A DNA stretch of 64,000 nucleotides, from assembly GCF_001544975.2 (NCBI RefSeq), contig NZ_FCOG02000013.1, positions 62,001 to 126,000 of the forward strand. The letters run 5' to 3'. The position numbers and the translations under genes were made by a program. The notes beneath the pieces are model-generated. The model searched no databases. It was not told where the DNA came from and worked only from the letters and a program-made list of their open reading frames with translations. The DNA is from Caballeronia arationis (GTDB lineage Bacteria; Pseudomonadota; Gammaproteobacteria; Burkholderiales; Burkholderiaceae). Positions 8,155-16,143 of this stretch are shown here, piece after piece; within the stretch, counting starts at the first letter, position 1; the number at the start of each line of letters is the position of its first letter.

Positions 8155-9444
8155 ATGAGAGTTGCTGTCATCGGAGCCGGAATTGCGGGGCTGGCGTGCG
8201 CGTGGCGGCTCGCGCAGAGCGATGCCGCGATCGAAGCGACGCTCTTCGAGGCCAACGAATACTTCGGCGGCCACGCGAACGCGGTGGACATCACGCTCGA
8301 CGGCATCACGCGTGCCGTGGACACCGGCTTTCTCGTGTTCAACCTGAGCACATATCCGAATCTCGTCGCGCTCTTCGAGGAGCTCGACGTTCCGACGACC
8401 GAAACCGACATGTCGTTCTCCGTCTCTCTCGGCGAACCGGCGCTCGAATGGGCGGGCACGACCCTGAACACGGTCTTCGCGCAGCGCCGCAACCTGCTGC
8501 GGCCCGCGTTCCTCCGCATGCTTGCGGACATCGTGCGCTTCAACCGCATCGCGACGGCGCTCGCGCTGCAGCGCGGCGACACTGCGCCGTCCGCCGAGCC
8601 GGTCGGGCGCTTTCTGGCGCGCGAACGCTTCTCCGATGCATTTCGCGACTGGTATCTCCTCCCGATGATAGGCGCGATCTGGTCGTGCCCGGTCGCGCAA
8701 ATGCTCGCGTTTCCGATCGGCACGCTCGTGCGCTTCTGCCACAACCACGGGCTTCTGCAGATCGCGGATCGTCCGCGCTGGCGGACCGTCACGGGCGGTT
8801 CGCGCATCTATGTCGACAGGATGCTCGCGGGCATCCCCCATGCGCGCTCGGGTGAACCGGTCCGCTCGGTGCGCCGGTTCGGGCGAGACGTGCAGGTCGA
8901 AACCGCGCGCGGCATCGAAACATTCGACCATGTCGTGCTGGCCTGCCACAGCGATGAGGCGCTCTCGCTGATCGGCGATGCGACCGCCGCCGAACGCGAC
9001 GTGCTCGGCGCGATCCGCTATCTGCCAAATCGCGCGGTGCTGCACACGGACGCCGCGATGCTGCCGGCCCGGCGCGCGTGGTCGGCGTGGAACTACGAGA
9101 GCCGCAGCACTGAAGGCGAAACGAGCGTCTGCGTCCACTACCTGATCAACCGCCTTCAGCCGCTGCCGTTCGAGACGCCGGTGATCGTCTCGCTGAATCC
9201 GGTGCGCGAGCCGCGCGCCGACAGCGTGCTGCGCGAGTTTTCGTACAGCCATCCGCTCTTCGATCAGGCCGCGATCGACGCACAAAAAAAGCTGCCCTCG
9301 CTGCAGGGCGACCGCCATACGTGGTTCGCCGGTGCGTGGACCGGCCATGGCTTCCACGAAGACGGCCTGAGCTCCGGTCTCGCCGCCGCGGCGCGGCTGA
9401 TCGAGCGCGCGGCGGCGTCCCGGCGTGCGGAATTCGTCGCATGA
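8155..9444 (+). CDS. FAD-dependent amine-oxidase-like protein of lipid modification
   Basis: A 429-residue flavoprotein. The dinucleotide-binding motif VIGAGIAGLACAW opens the protein, followed by LFEANEYFGGHANAVD, typical of the amine oxidase/phytoene desaturase superfamily. Near the C-terminus, WFAGAWTGHGFHEDGLSSGLAAA is the second FAD contact. Proteins of this type sit beside Cfa-like methyltransferases; in Rhodobacter sphaeroides such a pair (UfaD and UfaM) makes furan fatty acids. I infer action on membrane acyl chains. First gene of a three-gene operon, it overlaps the DUF1365 gene by ATGA. It is divergent from litR. Confidence 0.85.
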   Translation: MRVAVIGAGIAGLACAWRLAQSDAAIEATLFEANEYFGGHANAVDITLDGITRAVDTGFLVFNLSTYPNLVALFEELDVPTTETDMSFSVSLGEPALEWAGTTLNTVFAQRRNLLRPAFLRMLADIVRFNRIATALALQRGDTAPSAEPVGRFLARERFSDAFRDWYLLPMIGAIWSCPVAQMLAFPIGTLVRFCHNHGLLQIADRPRWRTVTGGSRIYVDRMLAGIPHARSGEPVRSVRRFGRDVQVETARGIETFDHVVLACHSDEALSLIGDATAAERDVLGAIRYLPNRAVLHTDAAMLPARRAWSAWNYESRSTEGETSVCVHYLINRLQPLPFETPVIVSLNPVREPRADSVLREFSYSHPLFDQAAIDAQKKLPSLQGDRHTWFAGAWTGHGFHEDGLSSGLAAAARLIERAAASRRAEFVA

Positions 9445-10295
9445 ACGCACACGATCCGCTCCGCTTCGGAGCGCCCGATGTGCTGCTCGCGGGCAGCGTG
9501 CGGCATCGGCGGCTGCGGCCAGTCGCGCATGCGTTTTCGTATCGCGTGTACACGCTGAGACTGCCGCTGCGCGCGCGGGCGGCGCGGCAGGCGCGTGGCG
9601 AACCCGGCGACTCGCGGCTTTTTGCTCACAACCGCTTCGGGCTCTTGAGCTTTTACGACCGCGACCACGGCGCGCAGGACGATTCGTCCGCGCTGACCGC
9701 GCTCGACTGGATCGACGGACTTCTTCACGCGAACGGCATCCAAGATGCCGACGGCGAGATCTATCTGCAGACGTTCCCGCGCGTGCTCGGCTACGTCTTC
9801 AACCCCGTTAGCTTCTGGCTGTGCGAGCGGGCGGACGGCGCACTGCGCGCCGTGCTTTGCGAAGTGAACAACACGTTCGGTGAACGTCATGCCTATCTGC
9901 TCGATACCGGCCGTCCGATTGCGAACGGCATGCCGCTCACGGCCCGCAAGGTGTTCCACGTATCGCCGTTCTGCAAGGTCGAAGGGGACTACACGTTCCG
10001 CTTTCTCTTCGCGCGGGCGCAAGAAGGCCGTCCGTGGCGCTCGCTCGTGCGCATCGACTACGGCGACGCGAACGGGCCGCTTCTCGTGACGAGCATCGAC
10101 GGGACGGCGCGTGCGCTCGATGCGTCGAACGTGTTGCGCGTGTTCTTCGGCCATCCGCTGATGACGTTCGGCGTGGTCGCAAGGATTCACTGGCAGGCGC
10201 TCAGGCTCTTTCTCAAACGCGTGCCTTTCATCGCCAAGCCAAGGCCGCCGGGCGCGACGGTCACGCGCGCGCGATGCGAAGCGCAGGACAGGTGA
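9441..10295 (+). CDS. DUF1365 family protein
   Basis: A 284-residue protein of the DUF1365 family, with the hallmark FPRVLGYVFNPVSFWLCERADGALRAVLCEVNNTFGE split across residues about 110-150 and KVFHVSPFC further on. No catalytic mechanism is established to my knowledge. Its constant company (flavin amine oxidase before, Cfa-like methyltransferase after) indicates a role in unusual fatty acid formation. ATG 9441 overlaps the preceding stop by ATGA, so translation is coupled. The gap to the next gene is 6 bp. Confidence 0.85.
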   Translation: MNAHDPLRFGAPDVLLAGSVRHRRLRPVAHAFSYRVYTLRLPLRARAARQARGEPGDSRLFAHNRFGLLSFYDRDHGAQDDSSALTALDWIDGLLHANGIQDADGEIYLQTFPRVLGYVFNPVSFWLCERADGALRAVLCEVNNTFGERHAYLLDTGRPIANGMPLTARKVFHVSPFCKVEGDYTFRFLFARAQEGRPWRSLVRIDYGDANGPLLVTSIDGTARALDASNVLRVFFGHPLMTFGVVARIHWQALRLFLKRVPFIAKPRPPGATVTRARCEAQDR

Positions 10296-10301
10296 GCTGC
10301 C

Positions 10302-11570
10302 ATGTCGGCACAGCCATCCCCTGAATCGCAATTCCGATGTCCGTTCGCGCGGCTCGTGCCCTCGATGCGCGCACGCGATCCGGCACGCATCGACGGCGCG
10401 GGACGCGTCGTGCTCAAGCTGCTCGAACGGCTGCGCTACGGCACGCTGGACGTGCAACTGCCCGACGGCACCGTGCGTCGTTACGGCCACGGCCTGGCAG
10501 GCGGCCCGCGGGCGCGCGTGACGCTCGCGAACTGGAACGTGTGCACGGCGGCGCTCCGGCTGGGCGACACCGGATTCGCCGAAACCTATCTGGCCGGCGA
10601 CTGGACAAGCGACGATCTGAACGCGCTGCTCGACATCCTGGTGGGCAATCGCGCGGCACTCGAAACCGCCATCTACGGCTCGTGGACAGGCAGGCTCGTT
10701 CAGCGCGTGCGGCACCTGCGGCGCACGAACACGAAGGCGGGCAGCCGTCGCAACATCCACGCGCACTACGATCTCGGCAATGCCTTCTACGCGCTATGGC
10801 TCGACGAAACGATGACCTATTCGAGCGCACTCTTCGAAGACGATCCGGCGCGCACGCTCGCCGATGCGCAGCGCGCGAAATACCGGCGGCTGCTACGCGA
10901 ACTGCGCATCGACAACGCTGACGCGCGCGTGCTCGAAGTCGGCTGCGGCTGGGGCGCGTTCGCCGAAGTCGCAACGCGCGAGACCGGCGCGCATGTGACG
11001 GGCGTCACGCTGTCGAAGGAACAGTTTGCGCACGGACGGATGCGCATCGCGCAGGCGGGCCTTGCCGAACGGATCGAGTTGCGCCTTCAGGACTATCGCG
11101 ACACGCACGGCCAGTTCGACGCGATCGCCTCGATCGAAATGTTCGAGGCCGTCGGCGAGCGCTACTGGCCCGCTTATTTCCAGTGTCTCGCGCGCAACCT
11201 GAAGCGCGGTGGACGCGCGTGCGTACAGACCATCACCATCGACGACGCGCTCTTCGCACGCTATCGGACAGGCAGCGACTTCATCCAGCAATACATCTTT
11301 CCGGGCGGCATGCTGCCCTCGCCTTCGGCCTTTGCGGAATGCGCGCGCCAGCATGGGCTGAAGGTGATCAATCAGCTCTCGTTCGGCGCCGACTACGCGC
11401 GCACGCTGAAGCTCTGGCGTGCCGCGTTTCTGGCGCGCGTGGACGCCGTGCGCGAACAGCAGTTCGACGAGCGGTTCATTCGCTTGTGGGATTTCTATCT
11501 GTGTTACTGCGCGGCGGCTTTCGCGCATGCAAATACGGACGTGATCCAGTTCACGCTCGCGCACGCGTGA
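10302..11570 (+). CDS. Cyclopropane-fatty-acid-synthase-like SAM methyltransferase
   Basis: A 422-residue protein that should methylate or cyclopropanate unsaturated phospholipid acyl chains using S-adenosylmethionine. The N-terminal domain is followed by the Cfa signature HYDLGNAFYALWLDETMTYSSALF, the SAM loop VLEVGCGWGAFAE and the C-terminal QYIFPGGMLPS typical of the family. In operons with a flavin amine oxidase, Cfa paralogues can instead make methylated furan fatty acids (UfaM of Rhodobacter), so I leave the product open. It is the last gene of the operon and ends 4 bp from the convergent anti-sigma gene. Confidence 0.88.
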   Translation: MSAQPSPESQFRCPFARLVPSMRARDPARIDGAGRVVLKLLERLRYGTLDVQLPDGTVRRYGHGLAGGPRARVTLANWNVCTAALRLGDTGFAETYLAGDWTSDDLNALLDILVGNRAALETAIYGSWTGRLVQRVRHLRRTNTKAGSRRNIHAHYDLGNAFYALWLDETMTYSSALFEDDPARTLADAQRAKYRRLLRELRIDNADARVLEVGCGWGAFAEVATRETGAHVTGVTLSKEQFAHGRMRIAQAGLAERIELRLQDYRDTHGQFDAIASIEMFEAVGERYWPAYFQCLARNLKRGGRACVQTITIDDALFARYRTGSDFIQQYIFPGGMLPSPSAFAECARQHGLKVINQLSFGADYARTLKLWRAAFLARVDAVREQQFDERFIRLWDFYLCYCAAAFAHANTDVIQFTLAHA

Positions 11571-11574
11571 CGCA

Positions 11575-11772
11575 TCAGTCGCTGGAAGAATCGCCGCCGG
11601 AACGGCCGACGAGCGCCCGGCACGCTCGCCGCAGCATATGCAGGTCGCGCCGGTAATTGCGGCAGCCGCTGCAAGTAATCAGGTGCAGACGAAGCTGGTT
11701 GCGCTCGTGAAGCGTCGTGCGGCGGTCCATGTCATTCGACATCAATTGCGTCGCTTCCTTGCAGGTCAGCAT
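11575..11772 (-). CDS. Short zinc-finger anti-sigma factor (zf-HC2)
   Basis: A 65-residue protein with the zinc anti-sigma motif H-x3-C-x2-C (HLITCSGC), preceded by MLTCKEATQLMSND, the usual start of these domains. There is no membrane segment, so it is cytoplasmic and must sense its signal itself or be regulated by a partner. ATG 11772 overlaps the sigma-factor stop as TGATG, so the two proteins are made together. It lacks any C-terminal sensor such as the cupin domain of Rhodobacter ChrR. I infer that it holds the ECF sigma factor inactive until oxidant disturbs the zinc site. Confidence 0.87.
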   Translation of the reverse strand: MLTCKEATQLMSNDMDRRTTLHERNQLRLHLITCSGCRNYRRDLHMLRRACRALVGRSGGDSSSD

Positions 11773-12356
11773 CAGGCACCTTTCTCGTCGAACCATCGAT
11801 TCTGCAGGCAGAGCCGCAGCGCCATCTTCGCGCGGTGCAGGATCACGCCGCAGTTGGTCTTCGTGATGGCGAGCTCGACGCACACGTCGTCCACCGACAC
11901 ATCGAGGAACTCTCGCATCATGAAGACGCGCGCCGTCGCGGGCGGGAGATTCGTCAGGCAGAGTTCGAACACGGTCCAGAACTGGGTCTGCGCGAGCGTG
12001 GCCTCCGGGTCGCCCCACGCCGACGGACGTTCGTTCTTCTTCCAGTGATCGTGCTCGTCGAAGAGCGCGTCGAACGCATCCGCCGGTATCTCTTGGTCGT
12101 AAGTATGGCTGGAAAGATTACGCGCTCGTAAGCGAAAGGTATCGACTATCTTGTTCTTAAGAATCGCGAACACCCACGTGCTGAACTGCGCCTGACCGCG
12201 AAACTCGCTGATGCGCGCCATCGACGCGAGCATCGCTTCCTGAACCGCGTCCTCCGCCTCCGTGCGATCGCGCAGCTGCAGCAGGGCAAAGCGCAGCAGC
12301 ATCTCGCGCAGCCGCGCGAGATCGGGCTGAAATCCGGACGACGTGAGTTCGCTCAT
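11772..12356 (-). CDS. ECF-type sigma-70 family RNA polymerase sigma factor
   Basis: A 194-residue group IV sigma factor. Region 2 is visible as LRDRTEAEDAVQEAMLASM and FSTWVFAILKNKIVDTFR; region 4 as LTNLPPATARVFMMREFLDVSVDDVCVELAITKTNCGVILHRAK. A charged linker (DALFDEHDHWKKNERPSAWGDPEA) joins them. ATG 12356 (MSELTSSGF) gives normal length; ATG 12389 is in frame but without a ribosome site. It is co-translated with the zinc anti-sigma factor and divergent from the cytochrome, oxidoreductase and Met-rich peptide genes, which I take as its targets by analogy with the SigF regulons of Azospira and Caulobacter. Confidence 0.9.
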   Translation of the reverse strand: MSELTSSGFQPDLARLREMLLRFALLQLRDRTEAEDAVQEAMLASMARISEFRGQAQFSTWVFAILKNKIVDTFRLRARNLSSHTYDQEIPADAFDALFDEHDHWKKNERPSAWGDPEATLAQTQFWTVFELCLTNLPPATARVFMMREFLDVSVDDVCVELAITKTNCGVILHRAKMALRLCLQNRWFDEKGA

Positions 12357-12459
12357 GGATCGAAAAGGCAGCTTACGGAATTCGAACATGGCCGCGCGGC
12401 GGCCCGGGTCGGGTGATTCGTCGCGGCTCGCCGGCAGTAAAAAAATCTTGCCCGACGAT

Positions 12460-12484
12460 GTAATACGCCGCCCCGCCCGACGAC
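12460..12484 (+). promoter_or_regulatory. Candidate ECF promoter of the cytochrome b gene
   Basis: GTAATA, a 15-base spacer and CGAC resemble the GTAAC/CG(A/T)C pattern of several ECF promoters. It would give a leader of about 60 bases before ATG 12549. The same module was not found clearly on the sigma-gene side. Confidence 0.35.
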
Positions 12485-12548
12485 TAATCCTCAAAGAACC
12501 GTGCTGCAGGGTAATCGCAGAACGACGACCAGCTTAAAGGAAACCAAA

Positions 12549-13187
12549 ATGACCGCGCAACAGTCGCATGCAGCCATTCCCGGCGGCTCGCCCGCACGCG
12601 CCGCCGTTATTCAGCCGGCGTGGCTGCGCATCTCGCACTGGCTCAACGCCATCGCCGTCATCCTGATGATTCTTTCGGGCTGGCGCATCTACGACGCGTC
12701 GCCGGTATTCAAGGGCTTCACGATTCCCACTGGCATCACGCTCGGCGGCTGGCTCGGCGGCGCGCTGCAATGGCACTTCGCGGCGATGTGGCTGCTGTTC
12801 TTCAACGGCCTCTTCTACCTCGCGATGAACCTCACCACCGGCCGTCTCTTTCGCAAGTTATTGCCGGTGTCGCCGGGCGCGATCTTCCGCGACCTGCGGC
12901 TCGCGCTGACGGGCCACCTCGCCCACGACGACCTCGCCCGCTACAACGCGGTGCAGAAGTTCGCGTACCTCTTCGCGATAGTCGATCTCATCGTGCTCGT
13001 GCTGTCGGGTCTCGTGATCTGGAAGTCGGTGCAGTTTCCGCACCTGCGCGAACTGATGGGCGGTTATGACAATGCCCGCATTGTGCACTTCGTCGCGATG
13101 TCGCTGCTGGTGGCTTTCATCGTCGTTCATGTGGCGATGGTCGCGCTCGTGCCGCGCTCGCTCCTCACGATGATCCGCGGCCGCTGA
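12549..13187 (+). CDS. Cytochrome b561-type membrane protein
   Basis: A 212-residue inner-membrane protein with about four hydrophobic helices and histidines suited to heme b: LRISHWLNAIAVILMILSGW, LQWHFAAMWLLFFNGLFYLAMN, FAYLFAIVDLIVLVLSGLVIW and RIVHFVAMSLLVAFIVVHVAMVAL. It should pass electrons from quinol to the periplasmic molybdoenzyme encoded next, like MsrQ/YedZ or YedZ1 of Azospira. AAAGGA precedes ATG 12549. It is the first gene of the operon divergent from the sigma factor. Confidence 0.85.
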   Translation: MTAQQSHAAIPGGSPARAAVIQPAWLRISHWLNAIAVILMILSGWRIYDASPVFKGFTIPTGITLGGWLGGALQWHFAAMWLLFFNGLFYLAMNLTTGRLFRKLLPVSPGAIFRDLRLALTGHLAHDDLARYNAVQKFAYLFAIVDLIVLVLSGLVIWKSVQFPHLRELMGGYDNARIVHFVAMSLLVAFIVVHVAMVALVPRSLLTMIRGR

Positions 13188-13221
13188 CCCCTCACGCACA
13201 GACCAAGCTGGAGAACGGAAG

Positions 13222-14016
13222 ATGACATCCGCCAAACCCCGCCGCAAGGAGACACCGATCGCGCCCGGCATCGATCGCGAGTCGCTCCTGATCGACGCAC
13301 GGCGCGAACTCGAAATGCCCGCGCGACGCCTCTTCGGCAAGCAACTGCTTTCGCTCGGCGGCCTCGCGATGCTCACCGGCTGCGGCATTTCCGACAACAA
13401 GTCGGTCGAGACATTCCTCACGCGCGTCTCGCGCCTGAACGACGGCGTGCAGGCGTGGATCTACGATCCGAACCGCCTCGCCCCGACCTATACGCGCGCC
13501 GAACTCACGAGGCCGTTTCCGTTCAACGCGTTCTACGTCATCGAGGACGCGCCCGAAGTCGACGGCGAAGACTTTCGCCTGAAGGTGAGCGGGCTCGTGG
13601 CGGACAAGCGCGTCTGGTCGCTGCCCGAGCTTTACGCGCTGCCGCACGCAGAGCAGATCACGCGGCACATCTGCGTGGAAGGATGGAGCGCTATCGGACG
13701 CTGGGGCGGCACGCCGTTTTCCGAGTTCCTGAAACGCGTCGGCGCCGACACGAGCGCCAAATACGTCGGCTTCAAATGCGCCGACGACTACTACGAAAGC
13801 ATCGACATGGCGACCGCGCTGCATCCGCAGACGCTCCTCACCTTCACCTACGACGGCGAAACGCTGCCCGCGAAATACGGATTCCCGATGAAGCTGCGCA
13901 TGCCGACCAAGCTCGGCTACAAGAATCCGAAGCACGTCATGGAGATCTTCGTCAGCAACACGTTCCCTGGCGGCTACTGGGTCGATCAGGGATACAACTG
14001 GTTCGGAGGCTCGTGA
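13222..14016 (+). CDS. Molybdopterin-dependent oxidoreductase of the sulfite oxidase family (YedY1-like)
   Basis: A 264-residue protein with the sulfite oxidase/MsrP fold. The cofactor cysteine is C151 in RHICVEGWSAIGRWGG, followed by GFKCADDYYESIDMATALHP and MPTKLGYKNPKHV. The N-terminus has twin arginines (R35-R36 in ARRLFGKQLL) and a lipobox ending at C54 (LTGC), so it is probably exported folded by Tat as a lipoprotein. With the cytochrome before and the Met-rich peptide after, I infer reduction of oxidised methionine or a similar oxidant-repair reaction. It is not canonical MsrP, and the substrate is unproven. Confidence 0.86.
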   Translation: MTSAKPRRKETPIAPGIDRESLLIDARRELEMPARRLFGKQLLSLGGLAMLTGCGISDNKSVETFLTRVSRLNDGVQAWIYDPNRLAPTYTRAELTRPFPFNAFYVIEDAPEVDGEDFRLKVSGLVADKRVWSLPELYALPHAEQITRHICVEGWSAIGRWGGTPFSEFLKRVGADTSAKYVGFKCADDYYESIDMATALHPQTLLTFTYDGETLPAKYGFPMKLRMPTKLGYKNPKHVMEIFVSNTFPGGYWVDQGYNWFGGS

Positions 14017-14119
14017 CGCGGCGAAATGCCATTCGTTTTGCCACTCGTTTGGCCGCCGCGACGCAACTTCGATTCACCCCGGCTCGTCCGGACAGCTTCT
14101 CACACGATATGAGGTCGAC

Positions 14120-14365
14120 ATGAAATTTCTGATCACCGCAGCGATCACTACAGCGCTGGCTTTTTCCGGTTCGATGGCGTTCGCTCAGGCGAGCGGCGCG
14201 ATGGCGGGCGACGCGATGTCGCACGACTCGATGAGCAAGGACTCGATGTCGAAGGACGGCATGTCCCACGACGCGATGAAGAAAGACTCGATGAAAAAGC
14301 CCCAGAAGGAGAAGAAAGGCGCGATGGGCATGGAGCACGGCGCTTCGTCGTCGATGTCGCAGTAA
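14120..14365 (+). CDS. Secreted methionine-rich MXKDX-repeat peptide (MrpX-like)
   Basis: An 81-residue protein: a signal peptide of about 22 residues (cleavage after SMAFA), then a 59-residue mature part with ten methionines in repeats of the type DSMSKDSMSKDGM and a lysine-rich end. Such peptides in Azospira act as a sacrificial methionine pool for hypochlorite, re-reduced by the linked molybdoenzyme. It follows that enzyme by about 100 bp. Family match to pentapeptide MXKDX proteins is clear; the scavenging role here is inferred from context. Confidence 0.85.
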   Translation: MKFLITAAITTALAFSGSMAFAQASGAMAGDAMSHDSMSKDSMSKDGMSHDAMKKDSMKKPQKEKKGAMGMEHGASSSMSQ

Positions 14366-14439
14366 CGCTTCGACGCGTGCACGGCGCGCGCCGTGCACGT
14401 CGGGCACGAATCAGCCGGCCGTGGCCTCGCGAGAGCCGT

Positions 14440-15213
14440 TCACTCGGACTTCTTGCGCGGCGCGGGCTTTTTTGCGGACGCCTTTTTCGCTGCCGCGTCT
14501 GCGTCGGCGGCGGAATCGTCGGATGAAGCCGCCAAGCCCTCGTCCTTCTCGTCCGAGGTAGCCGAAGCCGGTGCCGAACTCGCGGACGGGCTTGCAGCCG
14601 GCGTCACCGCTTGTGCCGCCTGCGTGGCCTGCGCCATCGCGATGCCCGCAAGCTGATTGAATTGCGTCTGCAGCAGGTTCCACCATCCCGAAGGATCGAA
14701 CGCTGTTTCACTGGCGTCTTCTCCCTCCGGCTTCTCGTCTTTCCGCGCTTCGGGCAGCGGCGCCTGCTTCGGCGCTTCGCTCCTCGTGCTCGCGCTCGTC
14801 ATCGGCCAGCCGGATGCTTTCGGCTTCTCGGCGGGCGCCGGCGCCTGCGCCTTTTCCACCGACGACTGCGCATACGCTCCGAACGCGCGCAGCGTCGCGA
14901 GCGTGGCGCGCTGCACTTCGAGCGCCTGAATCGCCGATTGCAGCATGTTCAGGTTGAGCTTGAGCCATTGCTCGATTGCGCGCATGTCGGTCACGCGCTT
15001 GTCGAGTTCCTCGATGTTCGAGAGCGGCGCGAGCATGTCGGACATCATCGAGAGCGACGGACCGACGCCCTGCGTTCCGCCCGGCATCGCGGCGGCCGTG
15101 AAGGGATTGAGGCGCATCAGCTCCCACATCTTTCCCATCATGTCGGCCTGTGAAAAGCCGGGAATGCCGGAAAAGGCGCCAAAGGGCGGCGTACCGCCGG
15201 ATGTATCGGTCAT
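14440..15213 (-). CDS. phaM: PhaM-type polyhydroxyalkanoate granule regulatory protein
   Basis: A 257-residue protein that resembles PhaM of Ralstonia/Cupriavidus, which activates PHA synthase and tethers granules to DNA. The N-terminal part ([27 protein letters not shown], then [27 protein letters not shown]) is the conserved interaction region. The middle is Pro/Ala/Ser-rich. The C-terminus is a basic tail of [15 protein letters not shown] type, the DNA-binding kind of PhaM. AAGGAG lies ahead of ATG 15213. No other PHA gene is in the window. Confidence 0.82.
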   Translation of the reverse strand: MTDTSGGTPPFGAFSGIPGFSQADMMGKMWELMRLNPFTAAAMPGGTQGVGPSLSMMSDMLAPLSNIEELDKRVTDMRAIEQWLKLNLNMLQSAIQALEVQRATLATLRAFGAYAQSSVEKAQAPAPAEKPKASGWPMTSASTRSEAPKQAPLPEARKDEKPEGEDASETAFDPSGWWNLLQTQFNQLAGIAMAQATQAAQAVTPAASPSASSAPASATSDEKDEGLAASSDDSAADADAAAKKASAKKPAPRKKSE

Positions 15214-15289
15214 GCGAATCTCCTTCGGTAAGCGATGCGGCGCGTGAGGAGTGTCACGCCGCGCATCGCGCAATGATCCTTCGTCAAGG

Positions 15290-16120
15290 TCAGAACGGCG
15301 AGCCGTCCGGGAAATCGGGCGGACGCCGCTCGCGCAGCGAGCGCATGCCTTCCTGCACGTCGGGCCCGGAAAAGCCCATGAACTCGAGTGCGAGCGACGC
15401 ATCGAAAGTCGGGCCCGCCGAGCGCAGCCAGTTGTTCAGCGCGTATTTGGTCCAGCGGAGCGCCGTCTGCGAGCCGGCGGCGAGCCGGTTCGCCACTTCG
15501 ATCGCCTTCGGCATCAGTTCGCCTTCATCCACCGCGAGCGAGACGAGTCCGATGCGCTCCGCCTCCTCGCCGCTCACCGGCTCGCACAACAGCAGGTAAT
15601 ACTTCGCTTTCGCCATGCCGCACAAGAGCGGCCACACGATCGCCGCGTGATCGCCCGCCGCGACGCCGAGCCGCGTATGGCCGTCGATGATGCGCGCCGT
15701 CTTCGTGGCGATCGAGATGTCGGCCAGCAATCCCGCGACCAGCCCCGCGCCGACCGCTGGCCCGTGCATCGCGGAAACGATGGGCTTGCTGCAGTTGATC
15801 ACGTTATAGACGAGATCGCGCGCCTCGCGCCAGACTCGCGTGCGCACGTCGAAGTCGGACGCCATCGCTTCGACGAGATCGAGATCGCCGCCCGCCGAGA
15901 AGCCTTTGCCCTCGCCGCGGATCAGCGCGACGCGGGTGTCCGGATCGCGGTCGATATCGCGCCAGATGTCCGCGAGTTCGCGGTGCATGTTAGCGTCGGC
16001 GGTCGCAAGGCTGCTCTTGTTCGTGCCCGCGCCGCTCATCACGACTTCGAGCACGCCGTGCGGATGGCGCCGCAACTTCAGCGACGTGTACTGCGCATAG
16101 AAAGAGAGGTCATCGCTCAT
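15290..16120 (-). CDS. Enoyl-CoA hydratase/isomerase family protein
   Basis: A 276-residue crotonase-fold enzyme acting on CoA thioesters. The oxyanion-hole segments [16 protein letters not shown] and [27 protein letters not shown] are present. The usual second catalytic glutamate position around [17 protein letters not shown] shows Asp/His instead, so the exact reaction is uncertain. It precedes the substrate-binding protein gene's 3' end by 23 bp in the same orientation, suggesting a small catabolic operon with the ABC binding protein upstream. The start is ATG 16120. Confidence 0.85.
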   Translation of the reverse strand: MSDDLSFYAQYTSLKLRRHPHGVLEVVMSGAGTNKSSLATADANMHRELADIWRDIDRDPDTRVALIRGEGKGFSAGGDLDLVEAMASDFDVRTRVWREARDLVYNVINCSKPIVSAMHGPAVGAGLVAGLLADISIATKTARIIDGHTRLGVAAGDHAAIVWPLLCGMAKAKYYLLLCEPVSGEEAERIGLVSLAVDEGELMPKAIEVANRLAAGSQTALRWTKYALNNWLRSAGPTFDASLALEFMGFSGPDVQEGMRSLRERRPPDFPDGSPF

Positions 16121-16143
16121 GGCGCTTCCTTTGAAAGAGGCTG

